A stretch of DNA of 64,000 nucleotides from Hymenopus coronatus (Eukaryota > Arthropoda > Insecta > Mantodea > Hymenopodidae), in NCBI GenBank assembly GCA_030762935.1, contig CM060900.1:394557632-394621631 (forward strand), read 5' to 3'. The number at the start of each line of letters is the position of its first letter. The first letter of the stretch is position 1. Shown here one piece after another: positions 36,201 to 47,154 of this stretch. The position numbers were made by a program, and so were the translations under genes. Below the pieces are notes generated by a model. That model saw nothing but the letters and a program-made list of their open reading frames with translations. It made no database searches and was not told where the DNA came from.

Positions 36201-36884
36201 GAACGGTGTTCAATACCCAACTTAACGTAGACACGCGTCTTGCGTATGCCAGCTTGGTCAGCAAAACGCAGTCTTCTTGGATGGTTGTATTCCAGTTTCA
36301 CCATATTCCGACACTTGTGGTTAGAATCTCATAAAGATTCGCCACAATATCGTAATAGTAATTGGAAATCACCTTACAATAATGAAATGCACGTATTTGT
36401 TTTATGTAATCAGTCATAAAAAAAATTAACACTTTGTATTTGTACCTTTGTAAGTTATCATCATTCATAATTATTTGGACAGATCTCCTCCAAATTCAAT
36501 TATAACTGTTCGATTCAGCTTCTAACCGACCTTCCTCTATTTCGATATACATCCACTGAAGTTGCGTCTGGCAATTAGTCTGGAGCTTATGAATAGTTTT
36601 CTTTTTACATGAGTAGGGTACCATACTACTGCACAATCCCCAACCTGGAGTGCCTGGAGTTGGATTTTTGAGTCCTCTCCTATGCCAATTATATTCTTCT
36701 TTACTAATAGTTTGGCCTATTTCCATGTATCCCTAAGGCCGGAATGCCTTCCAAAGTTATACTAAATTGAGTTTTACTTATGAATGCTCTTTGCCTACTA
36801 TGGCTTTTAGCGTCCCATTCCATATTGGGCGTGAAAGACTGCTTAATTTTGCTCAGAGACCTCTTCATCCTGCTCAAGGTTGTC
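33275..36884. other. Long AT-rich gene-free stretch
   Basis: 3.6 kb without a recognisable gene, transposon or tandem repeat on either strand. The only ORFs are under 80 codons, including a minus-strand one at 36496-36726, and have no family signature. It may hold old decayed repeats or unique intergenic or intronic DNA. Confidence 0.45.
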
Positions 36885-37050
36885 TTACGTGCCGTAAATC
36901 TACGACATAGACCAACGACTTTACTCCACTTCTGAAGTAAGCTACGCTAAGAAATTTAACGTCCGAAAAAAAAATCATCGCCTTCCGCCGGATTTAAATC
37001 CGCGACCTTGGGAACCAGAGCCTAGCATTTTACACCTAGATGGCGGAGGA
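36885..37050 (-). mobile_element. tRNA-derived SINE, family C (copy 1)
   Basis: Minus-strand match to the SINE at 63497-63775. Shared blocks are cttacgtgccgt (36890), taagaaatttaacgtccg (36950) and the head with inverted box B ccggatttaaatcc (36988). The head starts near 37046, about 20 bp from the first unit of the minisatellite. Confidence 0.75.
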
Positions 37051-37067
37051 CGACCACACTTTCCAGG

Positions 37068-39780
37068 TGCTACCTTCCGTGGCAGGAGAAGCTGGAGCTC
37101 ACTTAGCAGGAGAACCTGGATCTCACCTAGCAGGAGAATCCGAAGCTCACTTAGCAGGAGAACCTGGAGCTCACCTAGCAGGAGAATCTGGAGCTCTCTT
37201 AGCAGGAGAACCTGGAGCTCACTTAGCAGGAGAATCTGAAGCTCACGTAGTGAACCTGGAGCTCACATAACAGGAGAATTTGAAGCTCACGTAGATGAGA
37301 ACCTGGAGCTCACGAGCAGGAGAAAACCGGTGCTCACGTAGCAGGAGAACCTGAAGCTCACGTACCAGGAGAACCTGGAACTCACTTAGAGAAGAACCTG
37401 GAGCTCCCATGGCAGGACAGGATAACCTGAAGCTCCCATGGTAGGAGAACCTAGAGCTCACGTGACCGGAGATCCTGAAGCTCACGCAACCGGAGTTCCT
37501 GGAGCTCACGTAGCAGGAGAACCTGGAGCTCCCGTGGCAGTAGAACCTGGAGCTCACTTAGAGGAGAACATGGAACCCCCATGGCAGGATAGCCTGGAGC
37601 TTCCATGGCAGGAGAATCTGAAGCTCACGTGACTTGAAATCCTTTGCTCACGCGACCCGAGATCCTGGAGCTCACGTAGCAGGAGAATCTGAAGCTCCCG
37701 TGGCAGTAGAACCTGGAGCTCACGTAGAGGAGAACCTGGAGCTCAAGCAGTAGATAACCTGAAGCTCCCATCGCAGGAGAATCTGGACCTCACGTGACTG
37801 GAAATCCTTAAGCTCACGTGACCCGAGATCCTGGAGCTCACGCAGCAGAAGAATCTGGAGCTCCCGTGGCAGTAGAACATGGAGCTCACGTAGAGGAGAA
37901 CCTGGAGCTCAAGCAGTAGAAACCTGAAGCTCCCATGGCAAGAGAATCTGGACCTCACGTGACTGGATATCCTTAAGCTCACGCGACCCGAGATCCTGGA
38001 GCTCACGCAGCAGGAGAATCTGGAGCTACCGTGGCAGTAGAACCTGGAGCTCAAGTAGAGGAGAACCTGGAGCTCAAGCAGTAGAGAACCTGAAGCTCCC
38101 ATTGCAGGAGAATCTGGACCTCACGTGACTGGAAATCCTTAAGCTCACGCGACCCGAGATCCTGGAGCTCACGCAGCAGGAGAATCTGGAGCTCAAGCAG
38201 TAGGAGAACCTGAAGCTCCCATTGCAGAAGAATCTGGAGCTCACGTGACTGGAAATCCTTAAGCTCACGTGACCCGAGATCCTGGAGCTCACGTAGCAGG
38301 AGAATCTGGAGCTCCCGTGGCAGTAGAATCTGGAGCTCACGTAGAGGAGAACCTGGAGCTCAAGCAGTAGAGAACCTGAAGCTCCCATGGCAAGAGAATC
38401 TGGACCTCACGTGACTGGATATCCTTAAGCTCACGCGACCCGAGATCCTGGAGCTCACGCAGCAGGAGAATCTGGAGCTACCGTGGCAGTAGAACCTGGA
38501 GCTCAAGTAGAGGAGAACCTGGAGCTCAAGCAGTAGGAGAACCTGAAGCTCCCATTGCAGGAGAATCTGAAGCTCACGTGACTGGAAATCCTTAAGCTCA
38601 CGCGACCCGAGATCCTGGAGCTCACGTAGCAGGAGAATCTGGAGCTCCCGTGGCAGTAGAACCTGGAGCTCACGTAGAGGAGAACCTAGAGCTCAAGCAG
38701 TAGAGAACCTGAAGCTCCCATGGCAAGAGAATCTGGACCTCACGTGACTGGATATCCTTAAGCTCACGCGACCCGAGATCCTGGAGCTCACGCAGCAGGA
38801 GAATCTGGAGCTACCGTGGCAGTAGAACCTGGAGCTCAAGTGGAGGAGAACCTGGAGCTCAAGCAGTAGGAGAACCTGAAGCTCCCATTGCAGGAGAATC
38901 TGAAGCTCACGTGACTGGAAATCCTTAAGCTCACGCGACCCGAGATCCTGGAGCTCACGTAGCAGGAGAATCTGGGGCTCCCGTGGCAGTAGAACCTGGA
39001 GCTCAAGCAGTAGGAGAACATGAACCTCCCATTGCAGGAGAATCTGGAGCTCACATGACTGGAGATCCTGAAGCTCAGGAAGCAGGATAACCAAGAGCTC
39101 ACGTAGTGGGGGAATCTGGAGCTCCCCTGACAGGGGAACCCGGAGCTCACGTAGTAGGAGAACCTGGAGCTCACGTAACAGGGGAACCTGGAGCTCCCGT
39201 GGCAGGAGAAACTGGAGCTCACGTAACAGGGGAACCTGGAGCTCACGTGGCAGGAGGACCTGGAGCTCACGTAACAGGGGAACCTGGAGCTCACGTGGCA
39301 GGGGAACCTGGAGCTCCCGTGGCAGGAGAAACTGGAGCTCCCGTGGCAGGAGAACCTGGAGCTCACGTGGCAGGAGAACCTGGAGCTCACGTGGCAGGAG
39401 AAACTGGAGCTCACGTGGCAGGAGAAACTGGACCTCACGTGGCAGGAGAACCTGGAGCTCACGTGGCAGGAGAACCTGGAGCTCACGTGGCAGGAGAAAC
39501 TGGAGCTCACGTGGCAGGAGAAACTGGACCTCACGTGGCAGGAGAACCTGGAGCTCACGTGGCAGGAGAACCTGGAGCTCACGTGGCAGGAGAAACTGGA
39601 GCTCACGTGGCAGGAGAACCTGGAGCTTACGTGGCAGGAAAACCTGGAGCTCACGTGGCAGGAGAAACTGGTGCTCACGTGGCAGGAGAAACTGGAGCTC
39701 CCGTGGGAGGAGAACCTGGAGCTCACGTAACAGGGGAACCTGGAGCTCACGTGGCCGGAGATGGAACTCACGTAGGAAGA
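37068..39780. repeat. 24-bp minisatellite with higher-order structure
   Basis: About 2.7 kb built on a 24-bp unit ggagctcacgtggcaggaga plus acct. Three zones are visible. The left zone (37068-37640) has variable units. The middle zone (37640-39060) has a higher-order period: the marker gacccgagatcctgg recurs at 37654, 37820, 37985, 38151, 38271, 38437, 38604, 38770 and 38937. Its spacing is 165-167 bp except for one 120-bp step. From 38271 on, alternate units are alike, giving a dimer of about 333 bp. The right zone (39106-39770) is a homogeneous array of near-perfect 24- and 48-bp units. Because 24 is a multiple of three, long ORFs open on both strands. Confidence 0.95.
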
Positions 39781-39831
39781 ACATTACTCTCCGAAAACAG
39801 TTCTTACCGCCACCCATGGCTTTCTAAGTAA
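39106..39831 (+). other. Repeat-encoded ORF across the minisatellite
   Basis: 241 codons reading mostly GAHVAGEP and GAHVAGET octapeptides, ending in a short non-repeat tail (ENSSYRHPWLSK). Antisense ORFs of 374 codons (38693-39817, Leu-rich ELQVLLPR octapeptides) and 311 codons (38836-39771) overlap it. All are expected from a stop-free 24-bp unit, and no signal peptide, upstream coding context or splice pattern argues for expression. It is recorded because a real repeat protein could look the same; I think it is non-coding. Confidence 0.2.
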
Positions 39832-40907
39832 AAATTAAACAATATGTTACAGCCTTTCTCGACCACATATGTCCTTTGCATTAAACCGGTGACTGGAGAG
39901 AATAACATCGCTATGTGAGCAGCCTTAATGTTGAAACATTGCTTCTGTGAGCAATATTAGAGTAGATGTACGGCGTTAAAAATCTCAGGAAATGAACTAC
40001 TGTTTTAGACAGAAAAGGTATTTTGTTTCTTGCTGTCAAATGTATGCACTTACACCGAATGTGTGCGTATTAATTTGTGTTAACAATTTCCATTACAGGC
40101 AATCGGTTTTGTCAGGTTGAGAATTATATAAATGGAAAGACTTTATACGTTTAAATTATTTCTCTTTTCAAAATTCTTCCATAAAATCTTCCACTTATTC
40201 TGGTTGTTTCAATTTCATTTAGTTTAAGCACTATCTCAGTTCTACGCCTTCAAAGTTAATGTAATATTGAATAGAAAGATATGACTTTAGCAGTGCTCTT
40301 TTTCTAGCGTAACATGAAAGTAACGTTTTGTGTGGCACGTAAAGAGATTTTATTTACCCGTAAATCTGCAATTCATTTCAACTAAGCCCTTGAATATGTC
40401 TGAGTGAGGATAAATGAAAACTCCTAAGAAACAGCGAATAAGAAAAAGAAGGAAAACTGGAGAATAGGGTCTTGTTTGCTTAGAGTTTTGGCACGGAAGA
40501 ACGTTGGTTAGAAGGAAATGATAAAAACAAACAATTCGCTGTCAAGCAGGGTAAAGGTAAAGATTCCCTCTACGCTCTCGACAAAGGAAAGAGAGCAAGA
40601 AAAATAAGAAATCAATCACATGTACGAAACTGCATTGTATTTCCAACAACAGTTGGAGAAGGTCCATATTCAAGCAACAGGCAGTATGAAACTCAGCATA
40701 ATATATACTATCAGAAGAAAAAGTAAAAGCAATTTCTACGGCTAAATTTTCGTACCTGTAACTCGTTTTTTTTTTTTCTTTGGCGATTATGAGTTATGAA
40801 TTTTGGCATGCATATATACTTAGTATTTTGAACCAATAGCTGTATTGAGTATAACTTTGAGGTACCACAGGACAGTTTTGTATGAACCTAAAGCGTTGGT
40901 CTTATAT
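39790..40907. other. Gene-free stretch
   Basis: AT-rich sequence, with no recognisable gene or repeat on either strand. Confidence 0.4.
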
Positions 40908-41224
40908 CAGCCGGTCTAACTGCACCCCATTTGACGTGTACGGATATCCCTTCGTATGTTAAAAGAGTTGCAGAACTCAACGGGGCGGTTCCAAGTTAAT
41001 ACCGGTAAGTGGGGATCTGACTGAGCGACCTTCGTTTCACCTCTTTTGCTTATCAGCGGAGACGGTGAATGGTTTGCGCTCATTAAGGGGGGTAAAATGA
41101 AGGTCGCCCTCTCCAGTTTCCCACTGGCCGGTTTTAAATTGAAATATCTCCGTTGAGTTCTGAAACTCTTTGAACACACTAAGAGATATCTGAAAAAGTC
41201 AAATACGGGGCAGTTGTTCACCTG
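40908..41224. mobile_element. Foldback MITE, full copy 1
   Basis: The element is almost entirely two inverted arms. The left arm begins cagccggtctaactgcaccc. The right arm, read inverted, begins caggtgaacaactgccccg, and both continue through atttgac, gatatc, the gcagaactcaacgg region and gagcgaccttc. A short unique centre (about 41050-41090) lies between. It has no coding capacity. Same family at 47155-47451 (full) and at 32302-32484 and 46535-46680 (halves). Confidence 0.88.
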
Positions 41225-41227
41225 GTA

Positions 41228-41695
41228 TTAAGGGAATATTCAATACCATACACCATACAATACGATTTTTCATTAATTTTTTTCAAAATTGTTATAATGT
41301 CTCTAAAAAGTTCATTAAAGGAAACGGTCTTATACTTTATTGAAACACATTTTCACATATTGAAAACCATCACCTTTGGAAAACACGAAAAGTAATACTT
41401 TTTCACATTAATTAGAGTTAGTATAAAAGAGATAATATGGCAATTGTTTGCGAACTAATTTACTATAAAACTAGATTTAATGTGAATATTTTTAAAGATG
41501 CATCTAAGAGCTCATTTTTAGTAGAACAATAATTTGAGATAATATAAAATTATTATTTAAAGAATTATGCAGGTTAGAATTTTGATGAGTGGCAAAATTA
41601 TCACTATTATTTTGTATAATAACAGGTATAAATTTCAATAAAATATCTTACACATTCTGAATTTTCCAAATTTCACGGATGCATCACCTTAATTG
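41228..41695 (-). mobile_element. TTAA-associated MITE-like element M (copy 1, partial)
   Basis: About 460 bp collinear, in reverse orientation, with 45236-45715. Shared blocks include ttcattaatttttttcaaaa, aatttcaataaaatatctta and the terminal aaatttcacggatgcatcac. TTAA follows its right end (41690 region) and begins its left limit (41228-41231). About 200 bp found at the far end of copy 2 are missing here. A foldback MITE abuts it on the left. Confidence 0.75.
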
Positions 41696-42074
41696 CAGTC
41701 AAGAAAGCTCAAAAGCTGAAGGATGCAAGGCAAATTTTATTCCATAATACCCAAGATTAATCGACCCCTTTATAAGATGATAATTGCAGTTTTACGATTT
41801 TCAATTTGTCTTTGTGTATTTGCACGGTTATCCTCCATCCGGAAATTACGTTGTAATGTGAAGTATACGACACACATTTCATAAAATATTCGTTCACACA
41901 GCGACCGCTGTGGAGCTGGAGAGACACTTTGTAATAGTCTGCATAGCAGCCTGCAGATGTCAGCACGTCCTGGACAGGTTTCAAGCTTAACAAACGAAAG
42001 CTGGGCGTTGGGGATTATTGTTTACGCAGCTGTGTTCAACGGCCGCCAAAAGCATTGAAGTATTCATAATAATT

Positions 42075-42106
<32 letters not shown>

Positions 42107-42880
42107 ACATACTTATTTAAAACAAGTGTTTACATATTTATTATAGTTTTCCTTCTTTTATAGATGAGTTCATGTATCTGAGAGGTGATTTTCATGGCTT
42201 TGGAAAGTAATTTATCCACGTGAGTCGTACTGCTAGTTACCAAGCTCCATGTAGCTGGAAGGAATGCGACTAGTTTACGTTAAGCAAGAATGATATTAGA
42301 GTGGAAAGAGGAGCGTAGGGGTTGGGTAAGCAGTGGCGTATCACAGGTTTTAATGAATGCATAAAATATAGTGCGACTAAAAGTCAAACTACATCGGATA
42401 TGTTACTTCTCTAATTATGCAGCACACTACATCATTTTAAGGATTTTACAATCTGGCACGTGGAATACTCGCAGCTTAATGCTCTGAAGTGCTAGACCGC
42501 CACTGCTGGGTGCTGTGAGTAGTAGTAGTATTCATCTATCCAATAAATACCAGCAATACATAGCCAAGAGTTCCCCGGATTAACCGTCTCTCCCGAACCC
42601 CGCAAACACACGGAACTTGGATTCTAGCAGTGTACGACACATAGGATCTCCGTGTTGCAACAGTATTTTAGGTTATGATGTCGTTTTAACATTGAAATTT
42701 CAAAGATAAGTGTTTCTTTACGATATGTTATTATAACAAATTTCAAAGTAGTATTAAATAATCATTTAATAAAATAGTTAATTATAAATATGTTTTATTT
42801 TTCTTTAGCATCAGATGTAAAAATACTATCAAAGATAGAGAAGCTGTTTGATTTTGGCAAAAATAAATCAGATATTTAGG
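41695..42880. other. Gene-free stretch
   Basis: AT-rich with a (TA)n microsatellite at 42080-42106 and a short (AGT)n near 42518. No gene recognised. Confidence 0.4.
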
Positions 42881-42899
42881 GAATTAGAACTAATCAGGA

Positions 42900-44760
42900 T
42901 GAGCAGGCAATTGTTCGTCAAAGCATTTGCCAAGTGAAATGTATCTTCGGACGATGAGTCAGATAAAATCCAGGTATGCCAGATGATGTACAGATAAATG
43001 CGAGAAACTAAGAGATAACCAGAAAACCCTCCCTGACACCATACACAAGTTTTTGATGCACCAGTATTTGAAGAGGTAAAGACTTTGCAACTGAGAAATA
43101 TTTCTTGAGATATATTTCACATAATATTTTTCAGCTGATAGTCTCCTGTCATCATTTGCACCCACAGCTAAATTATTAGGCAAAAATTCTCAGGAGATTG
43201 AACTGTTTTGAAATATACTAAACTTTTATCGCAGGTTAAGAATGCACTGGACTATCGGTCCTAGGGTTGATGAAATAGTAGACATGATGTCCCGGAAACT
43301 TTTTTTCTATAAGAAGTTCACTAAAACTGGTGGTTGATGGTGAAGAACCTAGTGATCAACGAAATGAAGACACATTTTGAAAGGTACACACTTACTGGGG
43401 AGACGAAGATCAGGTTGTCTTGGAGAAGTGGAAAATTGGCTGTGGATGAACAAATTGCTCTTTTCTGAGGCCATGGCTCAATGAGGCAGTATATCCGTAG
43501 TAAACCAATGTGGATTAAAAAAAATTGTCTACTCCTCACCGAATGGTGTACCACTATATTTTTTCTGTCTATACGAGGGTAGAAATTACACCATTCTCAG
43601 GGGCTATGAATTTCTGAACACTGGTGGCAAAGCAGTTATACGGCTTGCAAGCTCATTATACCCAGGTTGAACTACCTATATGGATAGATATTTTATGTCC
43701 ATTGAAATATTAGATTGTTTGGATATCAGAAGAAGCTGCCAAGGCACTGGTACAATTCAGAACAACAGATTTCCAAGTATCAGCAAGCTGCAATTAGATA
43801 GTGTGATGAACAAAATGGGCGGGGCTCTGTTGACCACTGTATTAGGGGGATGACCAGATATCCACTATAAAGTACTATTACAAAAAGCCTATGCTGCATG
43901 CACAATTTATTGTAATGAAACTGCCTTTAGGACAGTGTTAGCATTGGTCTAAAAGCACCAAAAATACGTATTGGTAAATATAACTCAAATTGTATCAAGT
44001 TACAATGCAAATCTGGGAGGAGCAGACCTTTTGGGCACAATTATTACCAGCTATAGGAAAGAAAGGTCGTCTCCTTAGCGCGGTGGTAGCGCAGCTGATT
44101 GCCAAACGGGAAACCTGCGTTCGATTCCCAGTACCGGCGTGGGGATTTTTCCCCCACTGAGAGACCTGAACCGGGGTGCACTCAGCCTCATGAGGTCCCT
44201 GGGGGGCCAATTGAGGAGCTACTTGATGGAGATGTAGCGGCTCCAGGTCATGAGGACCGCATTAACCGTCCGGGAGGGATTCGAGGCGCTGACCACGTCT
44301 CACTCGCCAATACTGCACCCCATCCATGACGTCTGTCATGGACCGAGATGGGGGACGCAGAGGCCGGGCGGTAGGCCAAGGTTTCTTGTGAGCTGTCGTG
44401 CCATGGAGTTATTATAGAGGAAAAAACAAACAAATGGAAATGACAATTAGGTTAATTTTTCACAGTTTTGATTAGGTCTGCTCTGTATCATGGATCAAAT
44501 ACAGGAGGAATAGTGTAGCAGTGAAAAAGAAAGAAAGATATGCTTGGCTACCTCAAATTGAAAGTAAATGTATCTGAGTGACTGTTCTTCTCAGAAACAA
44601 AGAAAAAAGATGTTGAAGAGGAGTCGGAAGAAATCTTCATCACCTCATCTGAGCCAACCAGAGAAAAAAGTTGGAGGATCACATTTGCCAGATATCTCTA
44701 ATGATGAGAAAAATCACAGCTGCAAATTGTCTAGCTACAAAAGTGTTAGGGCAAGAGCGT
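42900..44760 (+). pseudogene. piggyBac-type transposase, broken and SINE-interrupted
   Basis: Readable fragments in order are: DDVQIN (about 42980), GKLAVDEQIALF (about 43430), GSMRQYIRSKP (about 43475), VIRLASSLYPG (about 43650), TYMDRYFMSIEILDCLDIRR (about 43674), GTGTIQNNRFPS (about 43740), and YNANLGGADLLGTIITSYRK (about 44003-44062). The SINE at 44068 then splits the frame, and MTIRLIFHSFD resumes at about 44442. These are signature blocks of the piggyBac transposase. All three catalytic Asp positions (VDEQ, MDRYF, GGAD) still read as Asp, although stops and frameshifts separate them. The Cys-rich C-terminal domain is only weakly readable. Inverted copies of element M lie on both sides. 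The gene is dead. Confidence 0.85.
44068..44410 (+). mobile_element. tRNA-derived SINE, family B (copy 2), in piggyBac
   Basis: Very similar to 23129-23466: box A tagcgcggtggtagcgcag, box B cgttcgattccc, and the same body and ending ccatggagtt. A likely target-site duplication flanks it: tataggaaag at 44053-44062 and tatagaggaaa from 44413. It splits the piggyBac coding frame between TSYRK and the C-terminal part, so the SINE is younger than the transposon. Confidence 0.9.
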
Positions 44761-45235
44761 ATTCCTCACACTGAAATATTCACTTATGCTAGTGAAGAAT
44801 TTGTTTCAAAGAGAGTCTTGTAATTAACTATTTTCTGATAATTATAATGTTTGAATATAGTAATTTTAAGGTATTTGTGAGCAAATATGCTGTGTTATGT
44901 ATCTATTCAGTTTAATAAATATTAACTATGTAAGCACTAATTTAAAATTGTTGTATTTTGTTAAATTGTTCCTATCCTCATTCCATTTCAGTAAAGCTAA
45001 TTGAAAAGCGTTTTAAAACTTGGGGAAAAAAAAACGATTATATTGGTTACATCTAATACAAAAATAATCAGAAAAATAAGTACATACTAGTAATGGATGT
45101 GAAGAGATTAACCTCAAATTTCCGGGCCAAGGATGGCCGTAAACTGCAATTATCTTCTTATGAAGCTAAGGAATTGTGGAATAGAAATGGCCTGTGCACC
45201 TTCATTTGTTGAAAAACTTTTTTGGCTGTTATAAG
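44760..45235. other. Gene-free stretch
   Basis: AT-rich sequence after the piggyBac relic. It may include the transposon's own 3' end, but no terminal repeat was recognised. Confidence 0.35.
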
Positions 45236-45921
45236 TGATGCATCTGTGAAATTTGGAAAATCCGCAGTAAATAAGATATTTTATTGAAATTTATATCCGC
45301 TATTATTCAAAATAATAATGATAGTTTTTCCCAGTATGAAAATTCTAGCTTGCATAATTATTTAGATAAACATTTTTCATTATTCAAGTTCATTTTTCTA
45401 ATAAAAATGAGCCATCTGATGCATTTTAAAATATTCACATAAAATCCATTTTTATAGTAAATGAGTTTTTAAACAGTTGTCATAATTATTATTTTTACAT
45501 TAGCGCTAACTAGAGTAGAAAAAATATTACATTTCGTATTTTCCAAAAGAGTTGATTTTCAAAATTTAATAATTTATTTCTAAAAATTGGAGCATTATTT
45601 CAAAACAGTATATGATCGTGTTCTTTAATGTAGTTTTAGAGGCATTATAAAAGTTTTGAAAAAAATTAATGAAAAGTTGCATTGTATGAAATATTTTGAG
45701 TATGAAAAAGTGTTGAATAAGGTTTGCTAGAAAATATGCTTTAAAGTTGGTAGTGCTTATTAATAAGCATCCGCCTTCCCAATCATAAATTCAACTAAAC
45801 TGCCCCAAGTAGGAAAAATTATATAGTTTCTGAAAGATTTGAATTGATGTTATTTTACTATGGATAAATTAGTTTTTTAATTTTTTACAATTTTTGATCA
45901 AATTTCACAGATGCATCACCT
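45236..45921 (+). mobile_element. TTAA-associated MITE-like element M (copy 2, complete)
   Basis: About 685 bp with a 21-bp terminal inverted repeat: gtgatgcatctgtgaaattt at the left and its exact reverse complement ending gatgcatcac at the right. The right end is followed by TTAA; the left flank reads tataa, a plausible decayed TTAA. No ORF. The TTAA target site suggests mobilisation by a piggyBac-type transposase, and a relic of one lies 0.5 kb upstream, but the link is inference. Confidence 0.8.
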
Positions 45922-46534
45922 TAATAACAGGTTCACTACTATGGCATAAATATATCTTGTTTTTTTCTGTGTTTATAGTGGAATCAATTGTGAAGGAGTG
46001 TTTAATATTTTTTGATTTCTTTTGGAAAAATGGATCATTTTTACTAACGTAAAAGCCATGTAATTGCCATGCAAAATACTGCGTTTTGTTTTAATAACAT
46101 TGCTAGTCATATATTTAACTTAGTAACAAATCATAATCACTTTTGTTTCCTTGGAGTGTATGTACTTACACGACGAAAATATAACAAATTTCTGAGAGAA
46201 TTTAACACTATTTTAAAAATATTCATATTAAAAATTTGAAGTTTTCTCGGTGTAAGTTATTAATGATGACTTCAGGGGAAAACAATCAGCTAAATTGGAG
46301 TCTTAAAAATCCCAGATATCGACCATCTTAACTCTGTGGTCTTCGTCAGTGAACTGACAAAACTGGAGTAAAAAACGAATATTTATAGCAGGAGGTGTAC
46401 CTGTAGATGTGTTCAATCCCAACCAATCAGATATGGCTCGAGATGTGCAATAGACTAACACGCCGCTTTCCGCTTAAGTTTCTTGATTGGTTGGGACATG
46501 GCACCGTGAGCGTACTTCGAAGAAACATATGCTG
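45922..46534. other. Gene-free stretch with a retroelement-end-like motif
   Basis: Mostly AT-rich. At 46296-46480, aaatcccagatatcgaccat is followed by gtggtcttcgtcagtgaact, then by caaccaatcagatatggc. Inverted, the first part reads ctgacgaagacc, a loop, then ggtcgatatc, which resembles the end modules of Penelope-like or other dispersed retroelements. No coding region. Confidence 0.35.
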
Positions 46535-46680
46535 ATAGGCAAAAGGGGTAAAGAGAAGGTCGCTCATACAGTTCTTCACTTACCGGTTTTAACTTCAAAT
46601 AGCTTCGTTTAGTTCTGCAGCTCTTTTAACTCACGAGGGATATCTGCACACGACAAATACGGCGCAGTTAGACCACCTAC
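46535..46680. mobile_element. Foldback MITE, half copy (right arm)
   Basis: Matches the right arm of the full copies: gagaaggtcgctcat, gttctgcagctcttttaac, gatatctgcacac and ggcgcagttagaccacct. The left arm is absent. Confidence 0.75.
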
Positions 46681-46689
46681 CGCTGGAAG

Positions 46690-47154
46690 TTTCCATAGGA
46701 CATTATATGGCTTGAGCCATAGGAGCTGCGTCACACAATTCAGGATTCTCACTCGAATCCGATGCCTAAACCACGAAATTGTGCTTATGAGTATTCAATG
46801 CAAGGTTATCGTTGCGTGAAATGATTTCCGGTAGGCATTATTTCGATATGAGGTTGTCTTCTGGTTCTATTTGATTAGTTTCCATAATGATTACATATTA
46901 CTGTTGATGTAATAGGATTACGAGGGGTAAGCGCATCGACTCTAACCATCTACTAAAATGTTGAAATTAGAATACTCTTATAACTTTCGTTACATTTGCA
47001 AAAACATTTAAGTCAGGCAGATGCAACGTTTCTAGTTCATAACTCATTCTGATGCTCCACGTTCCATTTTGACATAGAGATCAGTATATTTTTTTTTCAC
47101 GTCCTTAATAAGTGTTCCATTTTGAATAACAGAGTCCAAGGCTCTGATCCATAA
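46690..47154. other. Gene-free stretch
   Basis: No recognisable features between two foldback MITE copies. Confidence 0.35.

Noticed and set aside
36496..36726. 76-codon minus-strand ORF as a small gene
   Set aside because: No recognised family, no neighbouring coding signal, in a long gene-free stretch.
37068..39780. CRISPR array
   Set aside because: The repeats are contiguous 24-bp units without unique spacers, and the context is eukaryotic.
38693..39817. 374- and 311-codon antisense ORFs as possible leucine-rich repeat proteins
   Set aside because: They arise from a 24-bp stop-free unit; the octapeptide is not a known leucine-rich repeat consensus and there is no gene context.
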